Positions 44,753 through 56,240 of a DNA stretch of 64,000 bases are shown in pieces. A program made the position numbers and the translations under genes. Source of the stretch: Selaginella moellendorffii (Eukaryota > Streptophyta > Lycopodiopsida > Selaginellales > Selaginellaceae). The stretch's first letter is position 1; the number at the start of each line of letters is the position of its first letter. The notes under the pieces are model-generated. The model searched no databases and was not told the DNA's origin. It saw only the letters and a list, made by a program, of their open reading frames with translations. The stretch lies in NCBI RefSeq assembly GCF_000143415.4, contig NW_003314261.1, forward strand, positions 310,001 through 374,000, read 5' to 3'.

Positions 44753-47430
44753 TCACCCCCTTTGGCGTGGAGAAACAAAGGCCGCTGCTTCGCTCGCTGC
44801 TTTGTCACCGCCACCACCTTGTGAAGTTTCATCGGCATCGGCAATGTGTTTCTTCGACGATGCAGTCCCCGCCTCGTTGTGCTGGGTGTTTTCACCGCCA
44901 CCGCCCTCTGAAAGCTCGGGGGAATCCGCTCGGCTACTCGCTGCCTCGTCGTCCGTCTTTGTTCCTTCGTCGTGTCTCCTCAAGTGAGGCGTCTCGCTGA
45001 ATCTGCTAGAGTTCCCGCGGCAGCTCTCCTCCCTGTGACGCTTTCTCCACATCTGGATGACATCATATGAAGGAAAACACTCAGAGGCTAACCAAGCGAT
45101 GAGACAAGCGTACGAACCAAGCGGTGCTCCTTGGAAGAGCTGCTGCTTCCCAGCGTTCGTTTTGTGAGAATGTTTGAAGGCTGCGCCGAGGCAGACGACA
45201 CAGCTTGACGCACTCTTGGAACTCTCGGAACTCTCGGGGAGCTATTGAGCTCTTGATGGAGCAGTAGCGCCAGCTGCCAAGAAGAAAGTATCACTATAAG
45301 TGAAAAGGAGAAAAACAATTGCTGGGTACCTCCTCGTCATTTAATGGCGCAGCTGGAGATGAAGCTCCTGGTGCTGACGATCCACTCGACTTAAACAAGC
45401 TTCCCTTGTCGTCCTTTGTTCTGTCTCCGCCATCTTTGCTTCCAGACTTTCTAGGCAGAGTACTACTACCATGACTGGGCTTGCTGCTCGTGTGCGCGAG
45501 TGGCGTCTTGGATGTAGTTAACTGCTTCGAGCTGCTAGGCTGAGAAGATGGAGATTTAAGTGGCACGTTGGAGCTCTTTGCCGAGTCAGACTTCTTGAGC
45601 GCAAGGGAAGCAGGAGCGACAGCCGTCTGTTTAGAGGAAGTCGACGACTTGGTGCTTTGTGCTGAAGATTTCATTGCCGTCTTCGCAGCAGAAGCAGGCG
45701 GCGGCAAATGTGAAGCCTTGACTGCAGCAGCTGGCTTCTGATTAGTTGGCGAGCTCGGGGTCGCATTCTCTCCGAATGATTTCACGCTCGGACCCCCCGA
45801 ATTGATAGAAGCCGGCGACGGAATGTCTGACTTTGAGAAAGTCGTCCTGACACTGAGTTGACAGCCCTTGTGTTCCAACTTCTTGGTATCATCGACTCCG
45901 TGAGGAGGCTTTCCAGCTTGCTGTTGCTTAACCAAGCTGGAATGATCCACAGACTCTACCTCGGGGGATGGAAGTTCCAAGGAGCTGTCCAAAGCTTGCT
46001 TCGGGAGTTCGGTACTCGCTGTTATAGGTGAAACATTCTGAGAGGAATTTGTGGGATCGCTTTTCAGTTTTTTGCACTGGTCTTCCCTCTGAGATGGGGG
46101 ACCCTGCAGAAAATCCAGCGGTAAGAAACGACCGAAAATCAAGACAAGGAATCCAGCAAAACAAAGAAAAACGAAAAGAGTAATCTCGTTGCCTTCCCAT
46201 ACCCTCTCCTCTGTACAAAACATTCAGACGGCATGCAATCTCGATCTTACTACCTCCGTGTCCTGTTTCTTTGTGGAGAGTCGAGGCTTTTGACAGTCGA
46301 CACAGACAAATGGCTTCGACGCGTTACCTGCAACAATAGCGATGCATGACACAGAAAGAAGGGAAAAGAAGAAACGTACCTTGCTCGTCACTGCTACTCG
46401 GCTCCGGTCTCAAGCACTTGCTACAAAGCCTTAAGTTTCCGTCCATGAACTCCTGGACAGCATTCTTTTTCATCGCTTTCGGGTTCTTGGGTGATTGCGC
46501 TTTTCTGTGGTGTTGGTCGCCCTTGCCCGAATCCAGGCCAGCCTTCATCTTCTTCCTGCTGTAGTGCTGCTCCTTGACATCCTCCCTCGTCCTTTTGCTC
46601 TGCGAGTTGTGCTGCTGTTTGTCATCCTTGAGTCCCCGGAACTTATACTTGTGTTTGGTGTGCCTGATCACCTCAAGCTTCTTGCCATGCCTGTCCCTGC
46701 GACCTCCGCCCTCGTCATCACCCACGGGCTGGACATCCCCGTCGACGTTGGAGAGCTTGCATTCCTGGTGCTCCGCCTTTACCTTCTTGCAGCCCCTGGA
46801 AGGAGGGGACTCCTTGAGCGCTGGCTTGCAGAGCTCGAACAAGCAGGCCGTCTCGGTGCGAGCCTCGTAGTGCCAGTTTGGGATCTCCGTGTACTGGACG
46901 TGGAGCAGCTTTGGGACGTAGCCGGCGCACTTCCACAGCTGCTGCGAGAAGACGCTCGAAACACCAACAAAGATGGAGGCGTCTCCCCCGGGGGCGCCGT
47001 GCTCGTGGACTTTGCGCGGGACGGGCACCTCGCAAGACTGTCCCACAGCCGTGTCAGTGTTCATGATCCTGCCCAAGTTTCTCTCGTCAAAACTCACCGA
47101 TTTGCCGGGGAGCTCCACCAGCAGTTGCGCCACCTCCGACTCCTCCCTCTCCTTGCGCTTCTTCTCCTTGCACTTGTCGCAGACGTAGGTGGAGACGGAC
47201 TTGGAGACCTGGCAGCAGGAGGTGTGCACCCACACGCCGCACTCGTCGCACTCCACCATCTCCTCGCCATCGTCGAAGGTGACGCCGCAGGGGCAGTCCA
47301 CCGTCCACGGCTCCTCGCCCCAATCCTCCGACTCGGAGCTCGAATTGTTGTGGCTGATGTTGCTGCTGCCCTTGTTGTTCCCCCCATTCTGGTGCTGCTG
47401 CGCCTGCGCCTGCGCATTGCTCGCGCCCAT
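44753..47430 (-). CDS. PHD-finger protein with BAH-like PHD-associated region
   Basis: ATG at 47430-47428, TGA at 44755-44753. Exon 1 is long. After a Gln/Asn/Ser-rich start comes a PHD finger (DCPCGVTFDDGEEMVECDECGVWVH, then CCQ and CDKCKEKK; about 47310-47150), a reader of histone H3 tails. Next is the plant-specific stretch VPRKVHEHGAPGGDASIF, VFSQQLWKCAGYVPK and IPNWHY, found in At1g32810-type PHD proteins. A Lys/Arg-rich, probably nuclear, region and a Ser/Lys-rich linker (46200-45350) follow. The conserved C-terminal motif LALLLHQELNSSPRVPRVPR (~45270-45200) is then followed by a charged tail. The family is clear; the target is unknown. One or two inner exon borders are uncertain. Confidence 0.8.
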
Positions 47431-47702
47431 CGCCAAACGCCCCTGCCCAAGCCCTAGAAATCTAGGGCAGAAGGGAAGGAGGAAGCATATTCTTTCCGGG
47501 GGTCGAATATTTTCTATCTACGAATATCCGATCCTCGACGAATATTCTTTAGGTGAATCTTTTGAAACTATTCCTTAGGAGAATCTTTTCCGAATAATCA
47601 TAGAAATGCTAGCGCTTGCCGAGTGTATCTCACTTCTGGCAGCTGTATACAAACAAAGGAGAGGATTTGTAGTAGCGATGGATGGGTGGAATCAAAGGGG
47701 AA

Positions 47703-48775
47703 TCAAATGGGAGTGGGCGCGGGATATGCGCACTTCTTGGTGTCGGGGTCCCAGACCGCGGGGAGCAAAAACTTGCGGCCATTGATGCCATAGGCGTTGT
47801 AACTGGCGCCCGACTTGGAGTCCACGAGGAGCTCGCCGGGGTGCCCGGGGAAGGCGCCCTTGCCGTAGATCCCGGCGCAGGCGGTGGCGGCGCCCAGGTG
47901 GGCGTGGTGGTGGCCTTGGTAGTAGCCCGTGCCGTACGGATTGGTGGCGGCACCGATGAGTACCGTGGCGACGTTGATGAGGAGGCCGTCCATGCCCACG
48001 TCACCGTTGGGCGGTAGCAACGGCTCCTTGTCCGGCCCGAAGAAGTCGCGCGGATGGGCAAACGGCCACGCGCACCGCCCGCTGCACTGTACGGTCGAGT
48101 CGCCCACCCAGCCGTACGGCATGGTCGGGTCCTTGGCCGGCTCTAGGGTTTCGTTGGTGTGGCGGTGGTAGCCGCAGCTCTGCTGGCAGAATCCGTGCTC
48201 CGCGACGTCCTGCGATGGATGGATCGATCAGAGCGAGTTAGCGCGATGGAATCGAGCCCACATTGAGCCCACATTCTTACCTTGGCAGTGAGGACGAGGT
48301 AGAAGGAATCGGTGTCCATTGGGAATCTGCCCGAGAAGACGTTGCGCAGGATGAGCTCCTGGGTGCCATTGCGATCCAGCTTCTTGCCCATGGAGTAGTC
48401 GTCCTGGATTTCCTTGACGACCTTGATGGCCTCGAAGACGTGGGTGCCATTGCCATCCTTGTACCGCGCGGTAACCTCCCACCATTTGGACACCGAGGGC
48501 AGCGTTGGAGCTACATTGGCCGCCTTGGCATCGAAGGACGCGAAGAAGTCCCGGACGATGGATTTCTGGGCGGGCGTGAAGCTGCCATACCACACGAGAT
48601 AGATGTCGAGCGATCCTTTCCCTGCTAGCAGCGGCCCGCCGTGGTAATCCAGGACGAGCGGCGTCTCGGGGACGAGCGCGCGCTTCAGATCGTGGAAGCC
48701 CACCAGGCGCGCCTCGCTGAGTAGCAGCGATGCGAGGATCAAGAGCAAACAGAGCAACGAGGAGGAGATCTTCAT
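47703..48775 (-). CDS. EXORDIUM-like (phosphate-induced protein 1 family) secreted protein
   Basis: Two exons: 48775-48279 and 48209-47703, joined in phase 0 (AAG, then GAC). The N-terminus MKISSSLLCLLLILASLLL is a clear signal peptide. The body has LDYHGGPLL, IYLVWYGSFTPAQKSIVRDFF and WWEVTARYKDG, then in exon 2 CGYHRH, YGWVGDS, CAWPFA, NGDVGMDGLLINVATVL, ATNPYGTGYYQG, ATACAGIYGKGAFPGHPG and YNAYGINGRKFLLPA, all hallmarks of EXO/PHI-1 proteins. The length (~334 aa) is normal for the family. Members are apoplastic and are linked to brassinosteroid-dependent growth and carbon status; the biochemical activity is unknown. Repeated G-A-T/C-A-G motifs and Cys pairs suggest a disulfide-stabilised fold. 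The gene appears complete. Confidence 0.93.
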
Positions 48776-49686
48776 CCTCACCCAGCTAGAGCGTGGAATG
48801 GATCGAACGAAACCCACAAAGCGTCGATCGCTGGATCGATCGATCACGTCGAGGCAGTGGATTGATGGAACAGGGAAGAACAGGGGCTCTGTTTCTTCGC
48901 TGTCGTGATAAGCGAAGGGAGAGCTCAAGTATTTGTAGTAATGAGAGTGTGAGAGAGATGACAGGTCCGTAAAAATTGGTTTTTTATGGGGTTTGAGCAC
49001 ATGCCCTCCCTGCAACACAGCTTAAATGACTCGTTTGGAGGATCCATCCGCCATAGCCAAGTAAAACTCTGTAGGTAAAACCTTGGAATTTACGTCGTAG
49101 AAATTCTTACGCGGAGGAGCACAGCATGTGTGAGGACGTTACAACAGTCCCACAAACAACCAACCAAAATTTCTGTGTCTTCTTCGTCTTCGCAGTTTCT
49201 TCGTGCCCGTCCAACTCAAGTTATAACAAAGCGCGTGTGACGACGCGACTGGTTCTTCGCAAACAACGAATTTTAAGTCCCTTTCTCGTTTGATCTTCAA
49301 GTCTCCAGTCTTAAGAAAATCCTGCAAGAGTCTCTCCTCTGTTCTTAAACAACTTCGCTGCCACCGACCATACTCGCTCGCATGTGTTTACCACATGCTC
49401 TCCGCAGTTTTCTTTTCTGGATTTGCTTCGCCCTCGCCCGGTCGAGCTTTTGAGTGGATCCAAGTTGAGAGTGTCGAGTACCTTACGATTGAATGCGTTA
49501 GGAGGTTCCAGCTTTCGTGGTCCCACAATGAACGTCTCGTCGAAACGAATAGAAAGAGAAGAAAACGCAGAGAATGAATGAGAAATCAAGAGCTCCAAAA
49601 ATACCTGTACGCTCTCTAGAAGAGAATGTAGCTATACACAGCCTTTGCCAAGTCGCAATGGCAAACTTTTATGATACACTTGCAAG
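48776..49686. other. Intergenic: EXORDIUM-like promoter and VPS24 3' flank
   Basis: The region just upstream of 48775 is the 5' leader and promoter of the EXORDIUM-like gene. Minus frame 49598-49311 (95 codons) has no known motif and is probably chance. No RNA gene was seen. Confidence 0.5.
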
Positions 49687-50734
49687 TTACGACCTCACGT
49701 CAGCGAGCCTGGCCCTCAAAGCTTCCAGCTCTGCCTCATCGTCACCTTCTGCTACGGCTTGTTGCTGCAAATCAGATCGGAAATCGTTTTTTAAAACGAA
49801 AGAGATCCAACGTTTTTTTTTTTTTCACAAAAAAAGCACGGAAAGTTGCTCTTACCTGCGGTGGAGCAGCCTCGGCATCAGCAGGCTGTTTCATCTTTTC
49901 TCTTTTTGTTGTTGCTGGCAGCTGAGAGATTGTCTCTCCAGCAACTTCTGAAAGGACCTTGTCCACCTCCTCGTCAATCTCGTCTTCCATATCTTCTGTA
50001 TCGATAGCACTATCTACAGCGTCATTCACAATCTCTTCGATTACTCCGGCCTGACCAAAAAAAAAAGCCAGTTTGATGTCATGCCATGAAAAAGAAAGAA
50101 CAAAATATCCAAATACAGACCTTGAGCATTTCTTTTTGGAGCTCCATCATGGTTCTCGAGATCTCGGGTGCTTTCATAAGATTGTTTACCATCTTCAGAA
50201 CCTCGGAACTTTTGGCCAGGTGCCCGACGGCTTTTGCCGTTGCTGCGAATGGCCAAAGAATTTTAGCAAACACGAAACCACGTGGAAGAACTTACCAACA
50301 CTCTCTCCCAGATGCATCGAGATTGAATTGAGCTGAGCTCTGTTCTCGTACAACCGATCGATCACCTTTCTCGATCTCACGATTTCTTTGGCAAGAAACT
50401 GTCACCCGACACCGAAAGAATATAAGAATCTAGACAAGGAAAAAGTGAAAATGCGGCCTTGCCTTGGCAGATCCAGTGTCATTTCGTCGCACAGCCTCAC
50501 GAATGGATTTCTGTACGTTCTTCTCTTCGCGCTGGATATCTGGAAACCAAATTCTCACGCAATTCAGCCAATCGCAGCAAGAATGCGGGGGAAAAACCCT
50601 AGAAGACGAGGGATCGTACCCCTGACCTGGCGTTCAACGTTGCGAGCTTCCTGGCGGAGGCGGCGCTGCCACTCGCGCAGCTGCTCCTGTGGCGTCGGCC
50701 TGGGCTTGAACACGCCCTTCACTCGATCCATCAT
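49687..50734 (-). CDS. VPS24: ESCRT-III subunit VPS24 / CHMP3
   Basis: Start ATG at 50734-50732 (a second ATG directly after), stop TAA at 49689-49687, several short introns. The protein reads MMDRVKGVFKPRPTPQEQL, then EWQRRLRQEARNVERQVR, REEKNVQKSIREA, GSAKALAKEIVRSRKVIDRLYENRAQLNSI, SMHLGESVATAKAVGHL, MVNNLMKAPEISRTMMELQKEMLKAGVIEE and DTEDMEDEIDEEVDKVL. This closely follows eukaryotic VPS24/CHMP3 and differs from VPS2. The basic helix alpha-1 binds membrane and the acidic C-terminal half is autoinhibitory. The last helix (ELEALRARLADVRS) is a MIM1-like motif for the AAA ATPase VPS4/SKD1. It acts in multivesicular-body sorting and membrane scission. Length ~225 aa, as expected; intact. Confidence 0.93.
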
Positions 50735-51361
50735 CTTCCCTCGCGCGCGATTGCAAAAACCCTAATTTCGAGACCTAGATCTGCCAGCGTGGACGCGCTT
50801 TTTCCACGTGGCGGCCGCGCATTGGCCAGATAACCTGATGTGAATCTTCACAGGACATATATGCATGGGAATGGCATGTGTATACCATGGCATTCTTGTT
50901 GCTCGCTCGCTAGGGAGAGTTTATTTTAACCCTAGCGAGGGCAAAGAAGAGGAGAGAAGGCCGCGCAGCGCAGTGCTCGCGCATCCTCGCAGCTTCGCTC
51001 CATCCATGGCGTGCTTCTTGCTCGCAGCGAGCGCGCATTAGGTCAGAGATTAGGGCGCTGCGTCCATAGCAGTGGAGCGTTTCCACTGATTCTTGTCGCA
51101 TTTGTAACATTTGATAGACTACACTCTTCTTGGGCTCGCATTGTACAAAAAAACTCGACTCGAGGTATGCTGCTCCTTCTTGCTCCTGTTTGGATCGATT
51201 CTAGGATATCTCTTGGAGAGAAGAAGAGAGGAGGATTGTTAGCTATCACATTTGTGTGTCTTTGGAGGATGAGAGGGAAAGAAATGATAAAACGTGTTCT
51301 AGTTTTTGGTAGTACTTTTACTGACAACTTTCGTGTAAACTGCTTGGATGCAGAGCTGGCG

Positions 51362-53266
51362 ATGTCGCAACGCTGCCTAGAATTCGATGCCGAAGTTGGG
51401 AAAGAACCGCAAACCCCGAGCATTGCACCCAAGAACTCGGTGGCAGTACGCTCGCGCATGCCTTGCGGGATTGGGCTACACCTCAATAGCCTGGGTGGCT
51501 TCACAACGACAAAGCCAAGTGTGCGTGTCACGCAGCAGCAGCAGCAGTGTCAGACGAATGGTTCTCGAGACGTGCCCGCCTCCTCAGCCTGCTCGGCTGG
51601 ATCGGAGCCGGTCATGTCGGTACTAGACAATTCTGGCGAAACGGATAACAAGGAACACAACGCTGCGGACAGCGGACAAGGCGACGAGTGCGTCCAGTCG
51701 TGGGGGACTTCCGCGGTCGAAGACTTGTCGTTCGTTTTCCATGAGGAAGTTAAAACAAAGAAATCTGGACGGAAGCGGTTGCTTATGGATCCAGATCCAG
51801 ACGATGGAGATGACAAACATGCCGTGGTGAAACCCAAAAAGAGAAGGTAACTTGGACAGTTAACTCTCTCGCTCTCTCTCTCTCTCTCTTGGCTTTTCAC
51901 TAAGCATTGACTGCAGGAGATCCAGTGCTCTTGATCCGAATTGCAAGCGCTGCAGCTGCAAGAAATCGAAGTGCCTCAAGCTGTACGTTAATTTTTTTCA
52001 TCTTTTCTTCGTTTTTGTTTCTGGCCTCTGAAACGAGTGCATGCGTGTTTGGTGCACAGATACTGTGAGTGCTTTGCTAGTGGATCGTACTGCCTGGATT
52101 CTTGCGCATGTGGCAATTGCTCCAACCGGCAGGAACACGAAGATGTTGTTAGTGAGACTCGTCAGTTGATTCAAAGCCGAAATCCGCTGGCATTCGCTCC
52201 AAGAGTGATCTCTCCAGCCGAAGTAGTACGTGTATGTCAAGCATTTGTATCGAGTAATTCACTTATCTTTGTATGTGTATCAGCATGAAGCTCCTGCCGC
52301 TGCAGCCATTCCCGCTGCTACGTCCAAGCACAAGCGCGGATGCAACTGCAAAAAGTCCCTGTGCTTGAAAAAGTACTGCGAATGCTTCCAGGTTCGCTGA
52401 CTTCTCTGCTTGATCTGGATTCCTATACTGACGGCAGTTTCTACTACTTGAAGTCCGAGGTCGGTTGTTCTGATGCATGCAAGTGCCGTGGATGCAAAAA
52501 CACATTTGGTGCAAAGCAAGGTGATGATTTTTTTGTCGTGTGTATTGCCACTGTTAATGCTGGCACTTGACAGGTTCACCGGAGCTGCAAGTAAGTACAT
52601 CAGAGGCTTCAAGGCAGGAGGTGGAGCTTGGCAGTGGCGACGATGGTTTTTTCAGGACGCCCCGAGCGTGGTAAGCATTGCAAAGTTTAACCTCGATCAT
52701 TTTGTTTCCCCACCTTACCGCGATGCGATGCTTTTTACAGCCGGGCAGCGGGACGAGACATTGAATCGCCCGCCCCGCAGACTGGAGCGTCAGCATGTTC
52801 CAAGTCATCGTCCAATTTTTACACTCTGACCACCCCGCTGCACGAGAGATACGATGGCGATATTTCTCCTGAGTTTAGTGCCTCAAGGACGCCCTGCCAA
52901 AGGCAGCCGAGCAGGACCACTGCTAGTCAAGGCTACACGTCGGTGCTGACAGTTTCGTCCAGGGGCCGCACACTGCCACCGGGGACACATTCTTTGCAAA
53001 GCAAGACGCTAGACACAGTTTCGGCAGAGGAAGAAGACGACTTCCCGGATTTCCTCCTGGATCCATCCGAGGTTCAGTCAGCAACCGTGACAAGCTCACC
53101 CAAGAAGAAGCGGGTTACACCACCACAGGTTGGCGCCACCGCTACCACGACCACGACCAAGTTACCTCCGGTGCTTAAGAACGGGAGGAAGCTGACGCTC
53201 CAGGCCTTACCGTCACTCCCGCCGGTGTCTTCCATACGAGAAAGTTTCAGACCAAAGAACAAGTGA
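51362..53266 (+). CDS. TSO1/tesmin-like CXC (CRC) domain DNA-binding protein
   Basis: Exons run from ATG 51362 to a TGA just after FRPKNK at about 53266. A probable non-coding first exon lies at ~50920-51157 (donor GTATGC after gactcgag), and the acceptor tgcttggatgcag precedes the coding exon. The N-terminus [14 protein letters not shown] and [13 protein letters not shown] matches the conserved block of plant TSO1/SOL proteins. After a Ser-rich and Lys-rich linker come the two Cys-rich motifs: [20 protein letters not shown]...CACGNCSN (~51940-52130) and, past a spacer, [16 protein letters not shown]...CKCRGCKN (~52340-52500). The CRC domain binds CHR-like TTTGAA sites, and members work in DREAM-type cell-cycle repression. 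The protein is shorter at the N-terminus than angiosperm TSO1. A small upstream ORF (51006-51041) precedes the main one. Confidence 0.85.
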
Positions 53267-53884
53267 AGCGGGCTGTCTGCGTCGCGATGACACTTCTTTT
53301 GGGGGCCCAGCTCGGGTAGCTAGGTGGTCAGGAGTGGAGGAAGGGAATCCCTGAACGGATGGGCTTATAGCTAGCAGGGTATCAAAGGTTGTTGAGCACT
53401 GGAGAAGGAAAAAACGCAAAGTTTCAGGCTCGTGGCATTTGAAGACGGCGAGTTCCGCTTCCTACGGGCCGAACTCTCTTGGCATTATCGGCAACGACCA
53501 AGCAAAGCAGGGACAGACAGCAGCAACAGCAAATGGCCTTCTTTTATTCAAATGGACATAGTCAAGCCAAGCCATTGGACCCCGTTCGTCCACAACGCAC
53601 GGCCCCTCTCCACTCCAGCTTGTTAGATTCGTTTTGGGACGATGTGGAATATTGCGGGGTCAGCATCAACCAGAGAACACTCAACGCTCTCTTCTTCAAC
53701 TATATACAGAATGGTGAAGTATTAGCCACGAGCAACAAGGGAGTAAATGCCAACCGACTCGCCAAGCCCCACCTCGATCCGTGGCATCCAGCTTTTTTGG
53801 CAGACGCGGACGTGTGTGTGGAGGAGCTCTGTGCCTTAAAAAATATAGAGAGAGAGGAGGGGACGAAAAGAGGAGAAGCAAACA
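53267..53884. other. Convergent 3' ends of the CXC and MYB genes
   Basis: About 620 bp holding the 3' UTRs of both flanking genes. A CAG-rich stretch lies at 53517-53532. No independent gene was recognised. Confidence 0.5.
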
Positions 53885-55034
53885 TCACATCTGATCTAAG
53901 ACTGCGGAGATGGGGTCGGAATCGGTGGGCTCGTCGTCATAAAAGTGTGCCAGTGACTTGCTGCTTTGCTGCTGCCATGACGCAGCGTCGATCTTGGTGT
54001 CGAGAATGGAGGAATCAAAGAAACACCACGACTTGAAAACGCTCCCTCCGGTTCCGGTGGGGGAGAAGATCCCGTCCGAGAAGCAGCTCCACGAGTCCGT
54101 CGTCTCGGAGCAGGACGATGGAGAGTTGGAGCTGCTGTTGTTGCTGCTGCTGTTATCGATCCAGAATGGGAACACGGACGACGCTGCCGTTTGCTGCTCT
54201 TGAGCTTGAGCTTGAACGTGAGCTTGGTGGTGGTGGTGGTGAGCTTGAGCTTGGTGGTGGAATGCCAGTGTCGCTGGAACGAAATTCATGCCTGCGTCGC
54301 AATGCTGCTGCTGCTGGTGGGGGCTGAGCGTGATCGGCAGCATTGAAAGTGAGAAGCTGTTCTCTTCCTCTTCGTTGTGTTGCTGCAGAGACTGCCTAAA
54401 CCGGAAACCATTATCCTTGACGTGATTGTTGTGGAGCGAGTGACCCGAGACTCCAATTACTTCTCCCAGTTCCTCGGACGATCGGGCGACGCTGTCGGGG
54501 CCGGCTGCCATTGGCTTGTGAGTGTGTGGGTCGATACCAACTTGACGTAGCTTCTTCCGCAGGCACGAGTTCCAAAAGTTTTTAATCTCGTTGTCTGTTC
54601 GACCCGGGAGCTGCGTCGCAATTTGCGCCCACCTGTATGGAAACAATTCAGCATCAATCCAATGCTACATTTCCACACCAAATCGAATTCCAGCTCGCTC
54701 GAGCACACACCTGTTCCCAAGCACTGCGTGTAGCTTGACGATCAACTCTTCTTCCTGTTGCGAAAAGTGGCCCCTTTTCAAGTCGGGCCGGAGATAGTTG
54801 ATCCATCTCAGCCTGCAGCTCTTCCCACATCTTTGGAGGCCTGTGACAATGCCACCAAGAATTGTGAGCTCACGAGAACTTGAAATTGAGGTACAAATAC
54901 TCACCTGCGTGTTTCGGTACGATGCTCCAGCATTTGTGGCCATACTTTGTAATGTACCTCACCAATTTCTCATCTTCCTCTGGAGACCACAGTCCTTTGC
55001 GAAGCTTTGGCTTTGCAGAGGATTGGCTCCCCAT
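53885..55034 (-). CDS. R2R3-MYB transcription factor
   Basis: Three exons, ATG 55034-55032, TGA 53887-53885. R2 is [47 protein letters not shown] (split by an intron after HAG). R3 is [24 protein letters not shown], then [22 protein letters not shown] (an intron splits it after NR). These are the two conserved intron positions of plant R2R3-MYBs. [17 protein letters not shown] after R3 resembles the MYB61/MYB86 subgroup linked to secondary wall and vascular functions. The C-terminal region is His/Gln/Ser-rich with poly-Ser and HH runs and an acidic end, a typical activation region. The subgroup call is an inference; target genes are unknown. Confidence 0.93.
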
Positions 55035-55207
55035 GAATCGCCCCGAAGTGAAAAAAAACGTACACGCAAGCACACACACAACTAGAAGAGAGGGAGGGCC
55101 TTTATGCAGCAGGGACAGCAAAACACAAAGTTATTTAAGGGAAGAGCAGCACTCACACACGCATGGAATAATCTGTTCCAATGGCAGCTACTGCCCTGTG
55201 TGTAGGC

Positions 55208-55247
<40 letters not shown>

Positions 55248-56240
55248 CCCGGAAGAAACACGTCGGGATGATTTACTTTTTAGTTCAATCAGCACCATTG
55301 AGGGAGCGGTTGTTGCCTCGTGAGTAAATCGCGAATACACTAACATTGTCCTTTGTGGCGTGCCGGATAGATTAATCCAAGGACGATCGAAATTGGGCAC
55401 TAGCTTGTACAATTCCCTAGGATTGAACGACCGTATGGAATGCCACCACCTTTTTCTATAAACACTTGTCGGTGTTCCATGGACGTTGATCGATCGACGT
55501 ACGCCTTGCCCCGCCATGGTTTTAACGTCATATAAATCGTTGTGCGTTTGGACTAGAAGAATCTTGTACTGTTGGCTCTGTGTGTCAAGTAAAACATACC
55601 AGTGGGGAGAATTTAAAACGTGGCCTTTGAAAGTAGCGAGCTGATGGAGCTGTTGACAAGCCAACGCTTGCATACTTTTCCAAAAACATATCTAAAGTGT
55701 CTCTCCAGCACAGAAAGGTTGGGTTTGGTATGTTGTCACTGGAGCTTCTCAAATGTGAGAAAGACTGGAATTCTCGCAATGTCCACTCACACTTCCCCCA
55801 CGTCGTGAATAATATGCTATAGCTTTTTGATTCGCACCAGAATCTTTCACAGGATTCGGATGAAAATACCATACCTTGATAAATTAAGTGTTCGTTTGTT
55901 TGCCAGAACACTCAAGCTTGCTCTAAAAAAACATCCGGGTCTGCAGCGACGGGAACACGGAGGGACAGCTCATCGAGACGGACAACCAAGTTTAGAGCAC
56001 GCCGAACTCACTTCGCTTGAACGAGCCGCAAGCTTTCTGTAATCTAGAAAAACAATATAAGCATCTGTCCAAAATGCTGTCCAAAATGCCAAATACCTGG
56101 TCTTGCCAATAATCTTTCATCTCCAAGCCTTGGTTGAAAACCAGGAACAGTTACACGTTGATACGGGTTGAGATAAAATCCTTTGCTTGAGACAATCACT
56201 GTGTCGCTGTATGTCACCTTTAGTATCCAAACCATAGCAA
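55035..56240. other. Intergenic: MYB promoter and TEL2 3' flank
   Basis: 1.2 kb without a clear gene. Minus frame 55673-55245 (142 codons) has no ATG at its start, no known motif and ends in the microsatellite side; I treat it as chance. The region contains a GA microsatellite at 55210-55242. Confidence 0.5.
55210..55242. repeat. (GA)n microsatellite
   Basis: About 16 uninterrupted GA dinucleotides some 170 bp upstream of the MYB start codon. GA/CT runs of this kind are frequent in plant 5' leaders and can bind GAGA-type (BPC) factors. Confidence 0.95.

Noticed and set aside
46495-47457. Plus-strand frame of 320 codons opposite the PHD-finger exon
   Set aside because: It is a Leu/Val/Arg-rich antisense shadow of GC-rich coding sequence; the minus strand carries the PHD finger.
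49311-49598. Small minus-strand gene between VPS24 and the EXORDIUM-like gene
   Set aside because: The 95-codon frame has no known motif, a non-ATG first codon and no splice-site support.
55245-55673. Minus-strand frame of 142 codons between the MYB and TEL2 genes
   Set aside because: Its first codon is not ATG, it has no recognisable motif, and it lies in a region that otherwise looks like promoter. A decayed gene cannot be excluded.
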